Below, one piece after another: positions 39,162-52,560 of a stretch of 64,000 bases of DNA. The position numbers and the translations under genes are program-made. The DNA lies in contig NC_133291.1 of assembly GCF_005239225.2 (NCBI RefSeq), forward strand, positions 2,728,001 through 2,792,000. Direction: 5' to 3'. Position 1 is the stretch's first letter. Every line of letters starts with the position of its first letter. Origin of the DNA: Populus alba. Taxonomy: Eukaryota; Streptophyta; Magnoliopsida; Malpighiales; Salicaceae. The notes under the pieces are model-generated. The model worked only from the letters and a program-made list of their open reading frames with translations. It made no database searches and was not told the origin of the DNA.

Positions 39162-40243
39162 AGTTGGTAGGGGAGAGATTTAGTGAGAACGATGGTTCAA
39201 TCCTCGGAAACCAACGGTTAGACTGCTATCATCCTGCAAACCATGGGAACACAGGATGTTTCACCCAAACATCTTTCTTTCCATGATTCAGAGATCAGTG
39301 GATTGGAGTTCAGTAGCGTGCAATTGTTGGCTGCATTTGCAATGGTACTTGTCGATGAAATCCTGCAGCAGTTCCAGACACAGTGCTGCAATAGAAAATT
39401 CCTCCGCCACTGTTTTGTAAGATTCGTCTTGGCCTTACAAATATCATAATTCCCCCCGGTCTTCCAACCCCCATACAAAAATTTTTCATGTACAATTGAG
39501 CTGGGGGCTTTGTATCTAATTGTCTTCCATAATAGAAACTTGTGCAGCCTTGAAAAAAATCTGCTTGGAATTACGCCAGAGAGTTGGAATTTTTTTATAT
39601 ACCCCTGATTTGCCCAGGATCTTTGGAACTCATTAATCTCTCGGGGTGACTTGTTTTGGATTTGGCACTTTCCTATGACAGCAACTTGTGGTTTTGGAAT
39701 ATGGGTGCATACGTGTTTTGTCAATATCTATCCTTGACTAAAAACAGACTAAAACAACAAAAGCAAGCCGAGGAATAAACATTGGACCCAGCGCCTTGTA
39801 TAATCATTATCTGATGACTTGGAACAGCCTTCAGAATTTTATTTCATTGTTTGTTGTTAAAATGCACCCAGCTCTAGGCTATTCTACTGTCTACACTTCC
39901 GTAAAGGAATTTTCAAGAATTAAACCAAGTGTCGCCACGCATTTCCTCCATATTTCAACAAAATGAGCTCAAATGCCTACCACTGAAAGATTTATGCGAT
40001 TGTTTCGCTGATGATATCATGGTTCTTACATTCTCTTCACCTCTACACTAATGTTATTATTGTTTAATGAACAAACAATTAATGGAAATGGGCTCTACAA
40101 TGAAAAAACCCAAAAATAAAAAAAAAACGAGAAACTAATCTATACTCTGCCTGAACTTACCTTCGTACACAAAAAAATATCTACCAAGCCCACAAATACG
40201 ATATTTCACGATCTACATATCATTATGGTAAATATGCAATTTT
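39162..40243. other. Convergent spacer between the kinase and RabGAP genes
   Basis: Contains the two 3' UTRs, facing each other. A 168-codon minus-strand open frame at 39218-39724 overlaps the kinase 3' UTR and shows no family features; it is not called. Confidence 0.6.
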
Positions 40244-43200
40244 CTATAACTTGTCGTGTGCTGAAATGCCATTAGTCCCCTGCTCAGGGTTCTGCCCCTC
40301 ATTGGAAGACTTGTCATCACTTGCCTCCTCAACAGTAGTGGATTTCCCCTGTTGAGTTCAGTTTGAGTTAGCAACATTATTATTATTTTTTTTTCATGAG
40401 AAAAATTAGCAACTTTAATAAAAAAAACAATCGACAGCTAACACTAGGCAAATAAAACTAGCATTGTGTTGAAGCAAGCAGCTTTACACTTAATAAATAC
40501 GAAGGACAGGTGCTATGGTACATAGCATTAAAAAAAAAAAAATAGAAGATTTTGGTAATTAGCTGCCTCAGGCAATGTTTTAGCCACAGCAAAACAAGAC
40601 TGTTGAACCATGTACACAGAAGGGGCCAAACTCTATGGGGGTGTCACCCCAGAGACCCAAGGGGAATCCTGGAAGGCTTAGGCAGCTAGCTCTCCTTATT
40701 ACTCCAATTATTGACAAAGAAAACAAAATTAAAAGGCAGAAAAACAGATATTCATGATGAAAAAGAAATCCAAGTTAACGAGTAGTTTGAATGCAGAGAT
40801 AACTATCAGCTACCCCAAAATAGACACATCAAAATCCTATTTATTAGCACACTGCAATATATAGGTGGTGAAAGCATTCATGAATTTAAGGAGGCAATAG
40901 CAAAATAAAATTGAACCTTGTTTCGGTCACGCCATCCAAGTCCAAATGGTCGGGCTAGTAAACCAATCTTTCTCGCAGGTATTTCCTGTTCAGGCTCTTG
41001 ATTGGCACGTGTTTGTGAATCTGGATGTGAAGATCTACAAAGAAATTTATGTTTCTTATAAGCACCAATTATCCAAGTTGGTACAATATGCGTGTAAAAC
41101 AGACAATGCTTCATGCATTTGCTAAGATACTAGACGTGCTGCTAAGGAACGCATATCAAACCTTGGGGACAAAGAGGGAGATGACAATTCAAATAGAATT
41201 TATTTGTCAGCATGGTTAGTTAGAGCAACCTACACCTCATTCTACTTAAATGTGGGTGTCTTTTAATTAATTGATGCAACATATGAAAAATTCCATTTCT
41301 CATCCCATTATGTTCAATCCACTCTATTCCTTTACGGTACATCAAACTGAACCAAGTAATAAATCAAAGTAAATATGACCAAATACAGTTCCAAGGAATG
41401 GTGAAAAATTAAATCGTGTCAACAAGAAATTAGGATTGCACACGGGTTTCAGAAATGTTTGGCACTGGCAAAATTGACTACACACCGAGGAGAAGGTTGT
41501 GCTTTAAGTTGACCAGACTGATACTGCAAAGTGGCCTCCAACATTGACTCTGCCATAACCACTCGTTTCTCCATTTCAGCAAGTGATGCAACGGCCTGTT
41601 CATATTTTTCCTGCATATAAACAGTTGTTGGAGAGAATAGTGAAACAAAGAGACAGATAGAGTGTCAAGAAGTGAACATTTTCAGAGTGTTGAAATACAG
41701 AACAGATTGATTAAAGAATGACAAAGGAATCTGGTGCACTCCTCAGTGGAGAGGGGGCACAACTAATCTATAGCTCAAGAAACTATGGTAGAAAAGGACT
41801 CTCTCTGTCATATCAAGTGTGTTCTGCATAACATACAGAAAGAGGGCTAGTGTGACGGGCGGTGTGTACAAGGCCCAGGAACCAATTCACCGCTGTAAGA
41901 CAAGTTGCAGCCTTATGTGAAATCATGATTCTTGATATGGGCCTTGCTCTACTGATTCTATTAGCGACACATTCCCTCTTACTATGGCGACGATGAATCA
42001 AATTATCAGAGTCTCAATCATATCAAGTGTGTTCAGCATAACATACTGATTCCTATTTATATGGAAATTAACTTGGACCTTAATCTAACAGGCACCACCT
42101 TCCAGAACTAGGGTAGTAAAGGATTCATCACCAGTTCCTAATGGTTGATAAACTGCTAATAGATATGATATATTTGCATTAGAATCAAACAATATGGCAA
42201 GCATAATTGGTATGTCTGACCTGCAAGTGTAAAGCTCGGGACACATCACATACATCATCATAGAATTGTTAAGACTTCTATTTGAATGTAAATTACATAT
42301 AAAAGATGAACTGGGAATAGAACAAGAAATTATAAACCTGAAGCACTTGAGCAGCATATCTCTGTGCTGCCGCATCTTGCTCAGCATATATGCGAGCATC
42401 TTCAGTTACCTTTTGATCTTGTTCCACCCGCATTAAGACCTTCATAAGAAAAAAGTGAGCTAATATGAAGACAAGACCAGGCCAAGATTTGAGAGAAGAT
42501 ACGATCTTCCCAAACCAAACTGATTGACCATGGAGCAAAAATAACCTGAAGCATGGCATTTTCTTGTTCCTGCTTATCAGCAAGAGCCCTCCGCAGCTCC
42601 GAAACCTCTTGCTCTAACTGTTCGACCTGAAGATCAGAAGCAGATGCTCAGCATGTTTGATCAAGGTTAGATAGCAAGGACTTAACTAGCTTAGTAACTG
42701 ATTAACTGTATATTGCTCAAAAAATCCCAGCTTAAGGTGAAGTCCAATAACAGCTACTGTACGATCAAATTTGCCCTATTGCTACCATCACTCCTGGGGG
42801 CATAAAACGAAGTGGATTCTAGCTACAATGTGAAAACTGTTCTAGAAGGGAATTGGAAATAATACAGAATAGCTGGGGATTTTGCATCATTTCACTTCCC
42901 TGAGCCTTGCAAGAAAATCAACCATTTAAAGAAGAAGAAGAAAGTCTGGACATACCCTAGCACTCAATTGCCGCCGATTATCTTGCTTGACCATCTCCAT
43001 CAAAGCTGTCTCCAACTCCTCAGCTCTGAGGGAATTGATATTAACAGAAATTTAATGTAATATTATGGAATAACAAAAACACTTTGACAATTAAAAATGA
43101 GGTAATTCTACATCAAATTGCAGACAAGAGAACTGCAGAAACTATTTAATTTTTTTATACTGTCACAAGGAGATGGAAATTGTTATTAATGTTGTTTCCA

Positions 43201-46200
43201 CGAGACTCCCACCTAGAGTCAAAAATGTATTTTTTTTCTGCCAACCATATCCATTCATAACTCAGCTATGCTCTTTGTCCTTTTATCAGAACAAAAAACT
43301 CACCTATTCTAAAGCTTCACAGTATTTATTTGGGGATGTTTAAGAGATCTAGTCATGTTCAAACTGTGAATTCCATCCACGCAAAAGCTAAATTTTGGAG
43401 ATCTAAGTAGCTAGTTGATAGTTGTGAAGCAAGTGCTAGCTTTGAACCCAAGTACTGTGTTCAGATCCTCAGCTCACTCTATGAAGTGCACGTTGATGAT
43501 TGAAGGTGAATCAAGGTATCATTTTCTTTATAATTACTAACAAAGATTACAAGGCCGGAATAGTGCAGTTGTTTCTTAGTATTATAGCCCCCAATGACCA
43601 AAATGGTACTATGTCACTCAACAGAAAGGCACATTTGCAAAATTGAATTGGAAAAGTACCAGGAGAAAGGTCAAGGCCCGTTATGGATGTAGAAAGCTGG
43701 AGTGACAAGTTTAAAACAACCAGAGGTGATATTCTGAAAACTAAAACAAGGTCTAAGCTGAGAGCAGCAGAAAAGATGAAAATTCCAAGATGAAGTGGTA
43801 ACTTTGGAAAACACTGAAGGCTTTTCTACATAAATGCTCCTACTATCTAGAGCTCTAAGAAATCCCAAGGAGGTAGATGATCTCTGTAGAACTGTTCCCA
43901 ACGCAAATAACACTAGTGGAATTTCAAATTTCCTTCTCACCACATATACAAACTCTGACAACCAAAAAATGCTCCATGTGTTGTATGCAGCTTGTAGTAG
44001 CCTAGGTTTTAAAATTGAGACTATGCATCCCAATAAAAATCTTAACCTGAGCATGGTAGATCTTTTCTCCTCTAGCAACTTGCACAGTTCAACCTTCAAC
44101 CACACTACCTGCATGACAAAAGAACTGCATTTCACCATCTAACATCATAAGACAATTATCTAGACTTGTATTAATGTCATAAAGAAGGGAATGTAAATTC
44201 CAAGTTTCATGAAGGTTTCCACAAACAAGATATCAAAAGGGGGCACAAAATAAAGCAAGGATACAAACCCAACCCAACCAAACACGAAAATGCTTAGTAA
44301 TGAAACCACTACAATACTGCACCTATAATTATAGAATAATATAACCAGCATGTCCAGTTTGGACTTTGCTGGTTGAAACATGATGTTTAATACATCAAAT
44401 CAGCTCTGATCAAGAACTTCCAGATCTCAAATACATATTTCCCTAACCAGTAATTTCTCCAGAGGTTCGTAACCATAAAAGTGACTGTTTACATTTCCCT
44501 CCCCAGTAATTGCCCAAAAGCCCACGTGCCATTGTTTACATAGTGATCTTCCTAAATATCATTCAAATCAGAGCTAAGTTCATCAATTCTTTTTCCCTCA
44601 CATATGACTTAAAAAGTATGACCACTTCAATCCCAGCAAAATTTTTGCACTGCTGGTGTAACTAAAAGCCCTGGGGAGAAAAGGGCTAGTTTAAAAGAAG
44701 GACGATCTATATATCAACATTTATATAGTTTCTACTTTACTACAACCAAAGTAATGCCCGGTCATCAACTCAAGGGGCTTATGTAGATAAACATCATATG
44801 GGCAATATATGGTAGACAATCATCATTAGATTTGTACAAATTCCGAATCAAGGAAAAGATTATGCTCGAGAAAAGGGGGGGAATGTTTAGCTACCTGATC
44901 TGGAACACTATCTATTTCTGCATCCCCTGTCAGGCTAATAAGAACTTCATCTGCATTGGTGGATCCAGACTCTGAACGAGACAATTCACCACTAGTCTTT
45001 TGAGTTGTTTCCATCAGTATTGACTTGTGATCATGCTTGAAATTATATAGCTTAGTTGCCAGACCCTTAGAATCCCTCAAAGCTTGAAGCCCCTTTGTTC
45101 TTTCCTCAACCATAGTTATAACAGCCTGTCGATGCTTATTTCTCAGCTCTTGTAATCTAGTTTCATTTACATTTTGGTAACCCATGCAGGCTGTTAAGAC
45201 AAGTTGACTGCTATCAAACGTTGAGCCTGCCAGTGACTGTAGCAAAGTAACTGCATCTCCAGCATCCTTAGTGGTAACTAATGCAGGGCCTACAAAAGAC
45301 TGAGCTAGATTAAGTTCCATAAACTATAACAGCCTCACTTGAAGATCAGAAAACCAAGTTACTGTTTGTATAGGAAAAAAAAAACTCAACGTAATTCCTC
45401 AGTACCATATAACTCCATCAAAGCAAGTGCTGTCTTAAATAACATGACACGGTTTCCTTCATAAAGGAGGACATCCCAAACTCGGAGGACTGAAGTCAAG
45501 AGAAAGCAGTCAGATGCCAAGCTTGTAACTAGGGCACAATATAATGAGAATAAGAATGAAGAAATTAGAAATGCTGTTAACGTTGAAGTGAAAAGCTTTA
45601 TCATGCAATGCTAGACAAACTTAAATTCATATTTTAAAGCTTAAAACCTGACCACTTTCCCAAGGAAGCATGTTCATGAATATGGAAAGGAACCATGGCC
45701 CAGTAACCCAAGCAACCTGCACTCCCAGGTAATCAAGATGATTGACTGCACCAAGAGTAAAGCTGGCATAAGAACTCTCCTAGGTAGCATCACCAAAGAA
45801 ATTTTATGAATGTATAAATAATTAGGAACAGCACAAACCCAATTTAGGAAACCTTTCGCGCACAAGCTCCTCAAAAACAAGTTGGTCAACCTAACAAATG
45901 GAATGGTTGATCAGATACCTATCCATATCTGCTGACAGATCACAGCATCATAGCAAGCATCACCAGAGGGAAGGGCACAGATATACAGAGACAGATCTAT
46001 AGCAAGCATTACCTGTGACTCTATCATTTCCTCTGAGTAATAACCATCAAAATAGTCATCAATAATACCCATCAATGTCCTGGGAATTAAACCAAAATTT
46101 AGGGGCAAAGCAATATCAAAATTGATCTGACATAGGAAATATAAATCCAAAAGTACTGTAAAAAATTAGGACTAATAAAATTGTGTTCTCTGTCATTTGA

Positions 46201-49142
46201 CAACATAAAACTACAGCAGCACGCTTCTAAATACAAGGATTATCCAATTGGGAAAAAAAAATTACAATGTCAAAAACAAAATTTCAAGTCCTACCAGAAG
46301 GCATTTTCTTCAGGCATCAGAAGTAGCAACAAGGCAGCAAAAAAATTCATGGCCTGCATATATATAGAGCCCAAAAAAACATTAAAATTCAATGGCATAT
46401 TCTTGCAACAAATCACAGTTATTGAACTTGAATAATTTGTTAATTTAGTTGAAACTTGTCTGAACTGGCAGTATAATGTTGTCAAATCACATTTTGAATG
46501 CTGCAACTTTTGTCTTATCTGCTAATATCCTCTTTATCCAAATATATCTCATAAGATGAGAGAATTTCATTTGAAAGTTATTAGACTTCTTTTAACATAG
46601 CTGAAACTGACAGGAGATAGGTTGTTGTGATTACAAGCTCATTTTTGCGATTTGTGTAGATATTGCCTGATTTTTAATATCATATAGTTGTGATTTTAAA
46701 TTAAAAGTTGATAATTTCATTACATGTATCGCATGTCTTGTTAATGATGATGTTATCATTCAAAGTGATTCTGAATGCTGTAATAATACTCAATTCAACT
46801 ATTTTCAGGAATTGCTCGATTTTGATCAATCATCTCCATTTGTGTTCGTGGAATTTATAAAGCAAAATTTTAAGTATGGCCAAAAATTTGTCAGGATGCA
46901 AATTGTTCTTATTAACATTGTAGCTGTTTCATCTTCTTTATTACATGTGTCACGTAATTCATTACATCTCCAGATGTAGTATTTTTTTTTTTTGGTACGC
47001 TGGCAGGCCAAGCCTTGAAAGACACAAGTTGATTTCATTGAGTACCATAAGCTGTTTCAAGTACCTGACAGTAGCCAACTGCAGGGTTATGTCGAGCATA
47101 TGCTGTCAGCAATCGCCTCAGAGCATCTCTACCATCACTGTCCAAAGCAGGATGACCTGGAAAAGTTCTAGGCAAGTCCTGCATATGAAACCACTAATAT
47201 GTTGGGTGATGACTTGGATTGAGAATACCAAATAGAAAAAAGTAGGTCCCGTTCTAAATTTAAAGACGATGCATGCCATTACCTTCTCGATCTGGCCTTT
47301 CCATTTCTCTGGTACACAAACAGTGTCTGCAGTTGAACCTTTGGTATCACTGTCTGATTGTTGGTCTACTTGATTTCCAGAATTAGTTTCTGAAGCAAGC
47401 AGATCCTGGTAATAATTCTCCACTCTGCGTGTCCTTGCACCCACAAATGCTTGCCAGAGCTAAAATTGAGAGCACAAATCAATTTTGAAGCTCACACACC
47501 TTGAAACAAATTTAATTTAAGAAGAAAAGGAAAACAAATAGCACAAAATATACCTCTCCTCTGAGTGCCATTGGGACTCCCCCGCGTACAAGGACCTCCA
47601 GCTCTTCTTTCCAAGGAAATGAAGATTCTGGAGGCAGTGCATCAGCAGGAGCACCTGTGGCAGGGGCACTAGCAATGTCACTGGAAGAGGTGTCTTGATT
47701 TGGATCTGATCTTTCCACGTCGTAAAACTCGTCTTCAGAATCCTCTTCAGATGCTCCTTTTGCTGATTTAGCATCTTCAAAAGAAGGTACCATCCTTTCT
47801 TTTTTAGTCTCTTGCTGGTCTTCTGATTGGTTTCCTTTCCTCATGATGCGAAGACTCATCATATCCTCAATGACACGGAGGGATGGCCTGATCTCAGTCC
47901 ATATTTGGATCCCATGAGTCTTTTTACCGGTTGCAGACTGTTTCTCCTCTATAATGTTTTCCAGTAAAACATCAGAACTAGGTACCTCACCACTTATATC
48001 AACGCCCTTCTCCAAGCCATTATTTATCTCTTGCTCTGTCGCTTCAGCATGCAACTCCTTGTTATATTTCTCAGAAGATGTGCCATTTATCGGCAATTGA
48101 GAAGAATCTGCTTGCTGTCCCAAGAAGGTCTTCCATCTATCTGATCTTTCCTCTTCTTCCTCCTGAAATCACAAGTTCATCAGAAAAACTAGAGAGAAAA
48201 AAAGTTATTCGCCTTAGCAAGCAATTTCTCTATCTCAAGCTCCATTTGATTGCATTAAAAATATTAGGGGATGCGGATAAATCAAATCTAGGATAAAAAG
48301 TTCCAGATAGGTACTGAAACAAGCCTCGTTTTTCAATCAATGCTTTCAGGAACCGAAACACTGTTTAACAGCTTCATCGACAACTAAACAGACTATTCAA
48401 TTTTTTTTTCAAGTATAAAAGAAGCAAAGCAAACCTGGTAGATATTAGCATATTCTCTGTATCTTTGTAAATGCTGCGGTCTCACAGCAAATCCATACGC
48501 ATCCCTGTCCACACCAATATCCATTAACAACATAACACCTCCACAACAAAAAATCAGGAAAATTCCCGATGACATGCAAATCACAAACATACACACAAAC
48601 ACTTCTTCCCGCAATAAATAAACAAAGAAAAAAAAAAATAACTCTAGCATAAAAAAAAAACTCATGGATTAAGACAGATCTAAATAAAATGAATTTACCT
48701 GCAATCAACCTTGAAATCTCGCTGGCTCAAACTAGACAACAACATATTCCACTTAAAACTACAATTCTACCCTCCATATCTCTCAACATTACACTCAGAT
48801 TAACCAAAAATCACCGCATTTCACACTTAATTCCTAAACTTAGCCAAACATCACGCATTTCAGTAACCAAATTCAAACAAATCAAGCTCTGTAATGATCA
48901 AACTAGTCAAAGTCAAAGACTAGTCAAAGAGTAATTATAAACGCGATCGATCAGGGAAATGTGTGTACTAATGAAGTTCAACTCCATCACGCAAACTGAT
49001 GGGCCGGAATTCGATAGATCATCTCCGAAATAAGAAAGAAAGAAAATGACGCGTGGAGAGAGAAGATGGGAGAGGATTTGTGGGCGTACCTTTTGTGTTC
49101 AAAGGCGGTGAGAGGGTTGATAGATTTCGTTTGGAACTTCAT
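40244..49142 (-). CDS. TBC-domain Rab GTPase-activating protein
   Basis: Eighteen exons: 49142-49090, 48504-48435, 48162-47554, 47459-47283, 47178-47065, 46353-46295, 46079-46013, 45890-45839, 45745-45653, 45489-45406, 45289-44895, 44108-44047, 43025-42956, 42626-42546, 42439-42338, 41610-41486, 41034-40917, 40348-40244. Together they give 811 aa with all phases consistent. The N-terminal ~225 residues are acidic and Ser-rich. The TBC domain starts near [15 protein letters not shown] (about 230) and runs to about 460. It carries both catalytic fingers: IEKDLPR (IxxDxxR, Arg307) and YCQ (Gln341). So it should accelerate GTP hydrolysis on a Rab/Ypt GTPase in membrane traffic; the target Rab is unknown. 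The C-terminal third (about 610-745) is rich in Glu, Gln, Ala and Leu and likely coiled coil ([20 protein letters not shown]). The closest relatives I recall are Arabidopsis At2g37290/At2g39280. The start is the first ATG ([11 protein letters not shown]). Confidence 0.93.
41808..42046. other. Plastid 16S rDNA-like insertion flanked by 29-bp direct repeats, in a RabGAP intron
   Basis: At 41850-41913 the plus strand reads the antisense of a 16S rRNA 3' region: TGTGACGGGCGGTGTGTACA, then AAGGCCCAGGAAC and AATTCACCG, then AGTTGCAGCC after an internal deletion of about 37 nt relative to plastid 16S. Several differences are C-to-T or G-to-A changes at former CpG sites, as expected for methylated nuclear DNA. 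The remaining insert (41914-42017) was not identified. The insert lies between direct repeats 41808-41836 and 42018-42046 (28 of 29 identical). The intron is the one between exons 42439-42338 and 41610-41486. Confidence 0.75.
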
Positions 49143-49848
49143 TTGCTGGATCAATTTGATTGGTCCGTTTTCGAAGCCTTTCTGTTGAGAGATTGATGCA
49201 GGTAGAGGATCTCACTCTGCAACTGATTTTCAGGGGGGGGGGAGTATGTGCGCGTGTTTGCGCTGAGTAGTGTGGGTTTTGTGAGAGTTTTAAGCGAAGG
49301 GGGGAGGCTAGAAAAGAGTAGAGGGGCACATGCGAGTAGCGAGATTGTCGTTTACATCATTACATGTGAGATTTGTGAGGCGAGTTGCCGTTTTTTGATA
49401 TTTTTTCATTTTTTAAGCACGGAGTTCGAGGTTGTGCTTAACGGAGGGAGAAAGAGGGGAGAAAAGGGGCGCGGGCGCTTTTTGGTAAATTTGGTGCCTG
49501 TATTTGGCTAGATAAGGGACCCACGATGGGGAGCTGATGGACCCACGACAGGGCTGAAATGGTCCGGGCGACGATGATGCCGGATGGGTGCCGGTATGTA
49601 CTGTGAGGCAGTACTGATTAAGGTTTTGTTGTAGATTATTATGATTCTAATTTGGGAAAACAGAAAATACTTTTCCTATTGTCAATCGGTGCTTATTGTA
49701 AATGCAATTGAGGTAAGGGTGATCTTATTTTATGATAGATAGTATTATGCTTATGTCTTTTTATGCTTCTTTTTTTTTTTAAGGTAAGGTAAGAAACTCA
49801 TGAAAAAATATTTTTTTAATAGATATTTAAGTGGTAAAATTGAAAAAC
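49143..49848. other. Upstream region of the RabGAP gene
   Basis: G-rich on the plus strand, including GGGGGGGGG near 49231; this is the 5' UTR/promoter side of the minus-strand RabGAP gene. The 87-codon frame at 49248-49511 has no recognised similarity. Confidence 0.5.
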
Positions 49849-50300
49849 GATATCTTGATATAAAAAAAAAACCTGTTTCAAAATACTCTAGTAATGTATT
49901 TTTGTAACCAATCATTACATCTTTTTAACAAAAAAAAAAATAATAATAATAAAGAAGTTTTGTGATGTCGTGATTTATTTGAAGCTGTTGATATCTCTTA
50001 TTATTTTCGTTAGCTTTTAATCTTATTTTATTATTAATTACTTAAAAGGGAAGTAATGTTTAGATTTTATTTGTGTTTTATGATATCTTGATATTAAAAA
50101 AACATGTTTCAAAATACTCCCAGTAATGTATTTTTTTGACCAATTGTTATATTTTTTAAAATAATAATAATAATAATAATAATAAAGTAGCTTTGTAATG
50201 TCTTGATTTACTTGAAGCTGTTGGTATCTCTTTTCTTATTATTTTCATTTTCCTCTTATTTTATTATTTATTACTTAAAAGGAAAACAATGATTGTTTTT
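49849..50300. repeat. Tandem duplication, unit about 243 bp
   Basis: Copies start at 49849 and 50092 with GATATCTTGATAT and share TTTCAAAATACTC, AGTAATGTATTTTT, (AAT)n, GAAGCTGTTG and ATTACTTAAAAGG in the same order. The (AAT)n stretch is expanded in the second copy (near 50161-50186). Confidence 0.8.
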
Positions 50301-50391
50301 ATGTTTTAAAAGTATTTAAAAAAAATTAAAAAATATTTTTATTTTTGCTTTAAATCAATTTTATTTTTTATATATATAGTTTTAATATATT

Positions 50392-50798
50392 AATATTATT
50401 TTAAAATATTTTAAAATAAAAATTATTTTTAAAACACAACGGATACTCCAGTACAATACATACTATCAACGCAGCGTGCAGAATTTGTTGCGTTCTTCAT
50501 TTGGGGTAAGCTTCTAGTTTGGTTGAAGGGCGCGGGGTAAATAATTTCTTCAGACGGTGACGATTGTGTCGGCAATCAGACTTTTTATTAATATTAAAAA
50601 TAAAATTTTAAAAATAAAAATTATATTTTTAATATATTTTAAAATAAAAATTATTTTTAAAACACAACGGATACTCCAATGCAATACATACTATCAACGC
50701 AGCGTGCAGAATCTGTTGCGTTCTTCGTTTGATTGAAGGGTGCGGGGTAAATAATTTATTCAGACGGTAACGATTTTGTCGGCAATCAGACTTTTTAC
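50392..50798. repeat. Second tandem duplication, unit about 210-230 bp
   Basis: Copies of about 50411-50590 and 50640-50798 share AACACAACGGATACTCCA, AATACATACTATCAACGCAG, GTTGCGTTCTTC, GCGGGGTAAATAATTT and GTCGGCAATCAGACTTTTT. Each is preceded by the tail of an AT-rich miniature element, so that tail was part of the duplicated unit. The first copy has about 16 extra nt in the middle. Confidence 0.8.
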
Positions 50799-52550
50799 CG
50801 TGTCAAAAACACATCAAGCATGCCTCGCATGATGCATGGCGTTCATGCCTTATCCAGTTGAACATGATATTAAAGGAAGTTAATGGCCATAACGGTCTGT
50901 GAGAATTACCGAATGGACAGCAGGAGATGAGTGGTGTTCCTTCAAACAAGTAGGCCCAAGACGGCTATCGTTGGTGCCCTATGATTATCAGCCAGTGCAA
51001 AATGTCACGACCAATTTGACCATTTTGCTTAGTAGGTGCTCAACAAGCATCTTTTTGACGGGTCTTCGTGAACATGGAGATGGAGTAACACTCATGTTAA
51101 TTGCTTGCTAATCTGCTTCGTCATGACGTAAAGCGAATTTGTGTTTTAAGTTTATTTAAACTTGAATTTTTGTGAATATAAAAAAAATGTCTAGTTAATG
51201 CTTTTTTATTGATTTAACAGTAAATTTATTTTTAAATAGTTTGTACATCAGTCATATTAATTTTAACCTTTTTCTTTTTTTAAAGAGTCGGGACTGGAAA
51301 AAATGCTACGGATGACGTTGAGACACGTGTACTCTAGAACTTATTTTTCTCCTTCAGTTTATTTGTGTGTTAATGTTGGAGTGTGTGCGCTTTTTTTACT
51401 ACTTAAAATATATTAAAATAATTTTAAATATAAAAATAAATGATATATAATTCAACTTGGAAGAATCATAACTGGGATCGATAAAGATCGTCTCACATTA
51501 CTCCTTCACAAATAGGGGACGACTCCACTTCTTATGTCACACCACTGTAAAAAATTTTCAAATTGTTTTTTATTTTAAAATGTATTAATTTTTTTAAAAA
51601 AATTATTTTATAACATTAGTATAAAAAACCAAAAATATTAAAATAATTAATTTGAAAAAAAATAAAATTTAATAAAAAATCGAGTCCGCGGCAATAACAA
51701 ACAGAACATAAACCCAGCTCCTTCGTTAGAAATTATTGGAGAAAGTTCTTTAACCCGCGTAACTGGATACGATCAAGAGGTATTCGAAAAAATAAAATTA
51801 TACGCTACCCTAGGTGGTGTTACAGGTCACTGTACCGAGAAAGGTCATGTCACATTCATTGTAATTGATGTTCAATTTTATCTTAGCGTCTCCAACAAAT
51901 TCTTCTTTGTAATTGTTTTTTATTATCTCCGTCACATGTTCGGTTTCTTTGTTTTTTAATGTGCGGATCCCGGATTCAAGGTAACCTGACCTTGTCGATT
52001 GCATTTGCATAGAATTCTTCGTCATGTTCTTGTAGACTTTCATATTTCAGTTCGAGATATCCTAGTTTTACAGATAATGTGCGGACCACGCATCCTGACG
52101 CTAGTTTCATATATATCCTCGCGGGTTACCCTCGCGAAAAAGCCCTGCCATGCGACCCTTCACTTACTTTTCCCTGCATGAACCTGGTTCGTGGCGCTAA
52201 TCTGGCTCTTGTCTCGTGGGCAAGAAGTCCCTTTTCGTCGCAAATCGTGTTTTTTTTTTTAAGATCGTTTGAGGTTGTATTAGTGATGTGATTTAAAATT
52301 TTTTTTATTTGTTTATAAATATATTAAAATATTTTTTTTTATTTTTTAAAAGTTATCTTTGTTATTGTTACATCAAAAAAATGGAAAAATATAAAAATAA
52401 TAATTTATTTTTTTAAAAAATAAAATTTTAAAAAATACACACCACGTTTCTAAACATAACCTTAATCAGCACACGATCAGACCACTAAAAGGGTTGTTAA
52501 GGGAAAGGCCATGTGAACCGACGGAGCAGAATTAACCTTCGACTCTTCAC
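50799..52550. other. Intergenic spacer with AT-rich miniature elements
   Basis: No supported gene. AT-rich family members are at about 51400-51440, 51550-51680 and 52290-52450. The open frames at 50899-51111 and 51999-52291 show no family features. Confidence 0.55.
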
Positions 52551-52560
52551 TTGCTATTGG

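Noticed and set aside
39218..39724. 168-codon minus-strand frame, the second longest minus frame in the window
   Set aside because: Lies in the kinase 3' UTR, has no domain, no splice-linked continuation and no family similarity.
41850..41913. Bacterial contamination suggested by the 16S-like sequence
   Set aside because: It is embedded in an intron of a complete plant gene, only about 64 nt long, decayed and internally deleted; a plastid-derived nuclear insertion explains it better.
50460..50480. Resemblance to a cDNA-library adapter (TATCAACGCAG)
   Set aside because: Only 11 bases match, and the motif occurs in both copies of a genomic tandem duplication with ordinary flanks.
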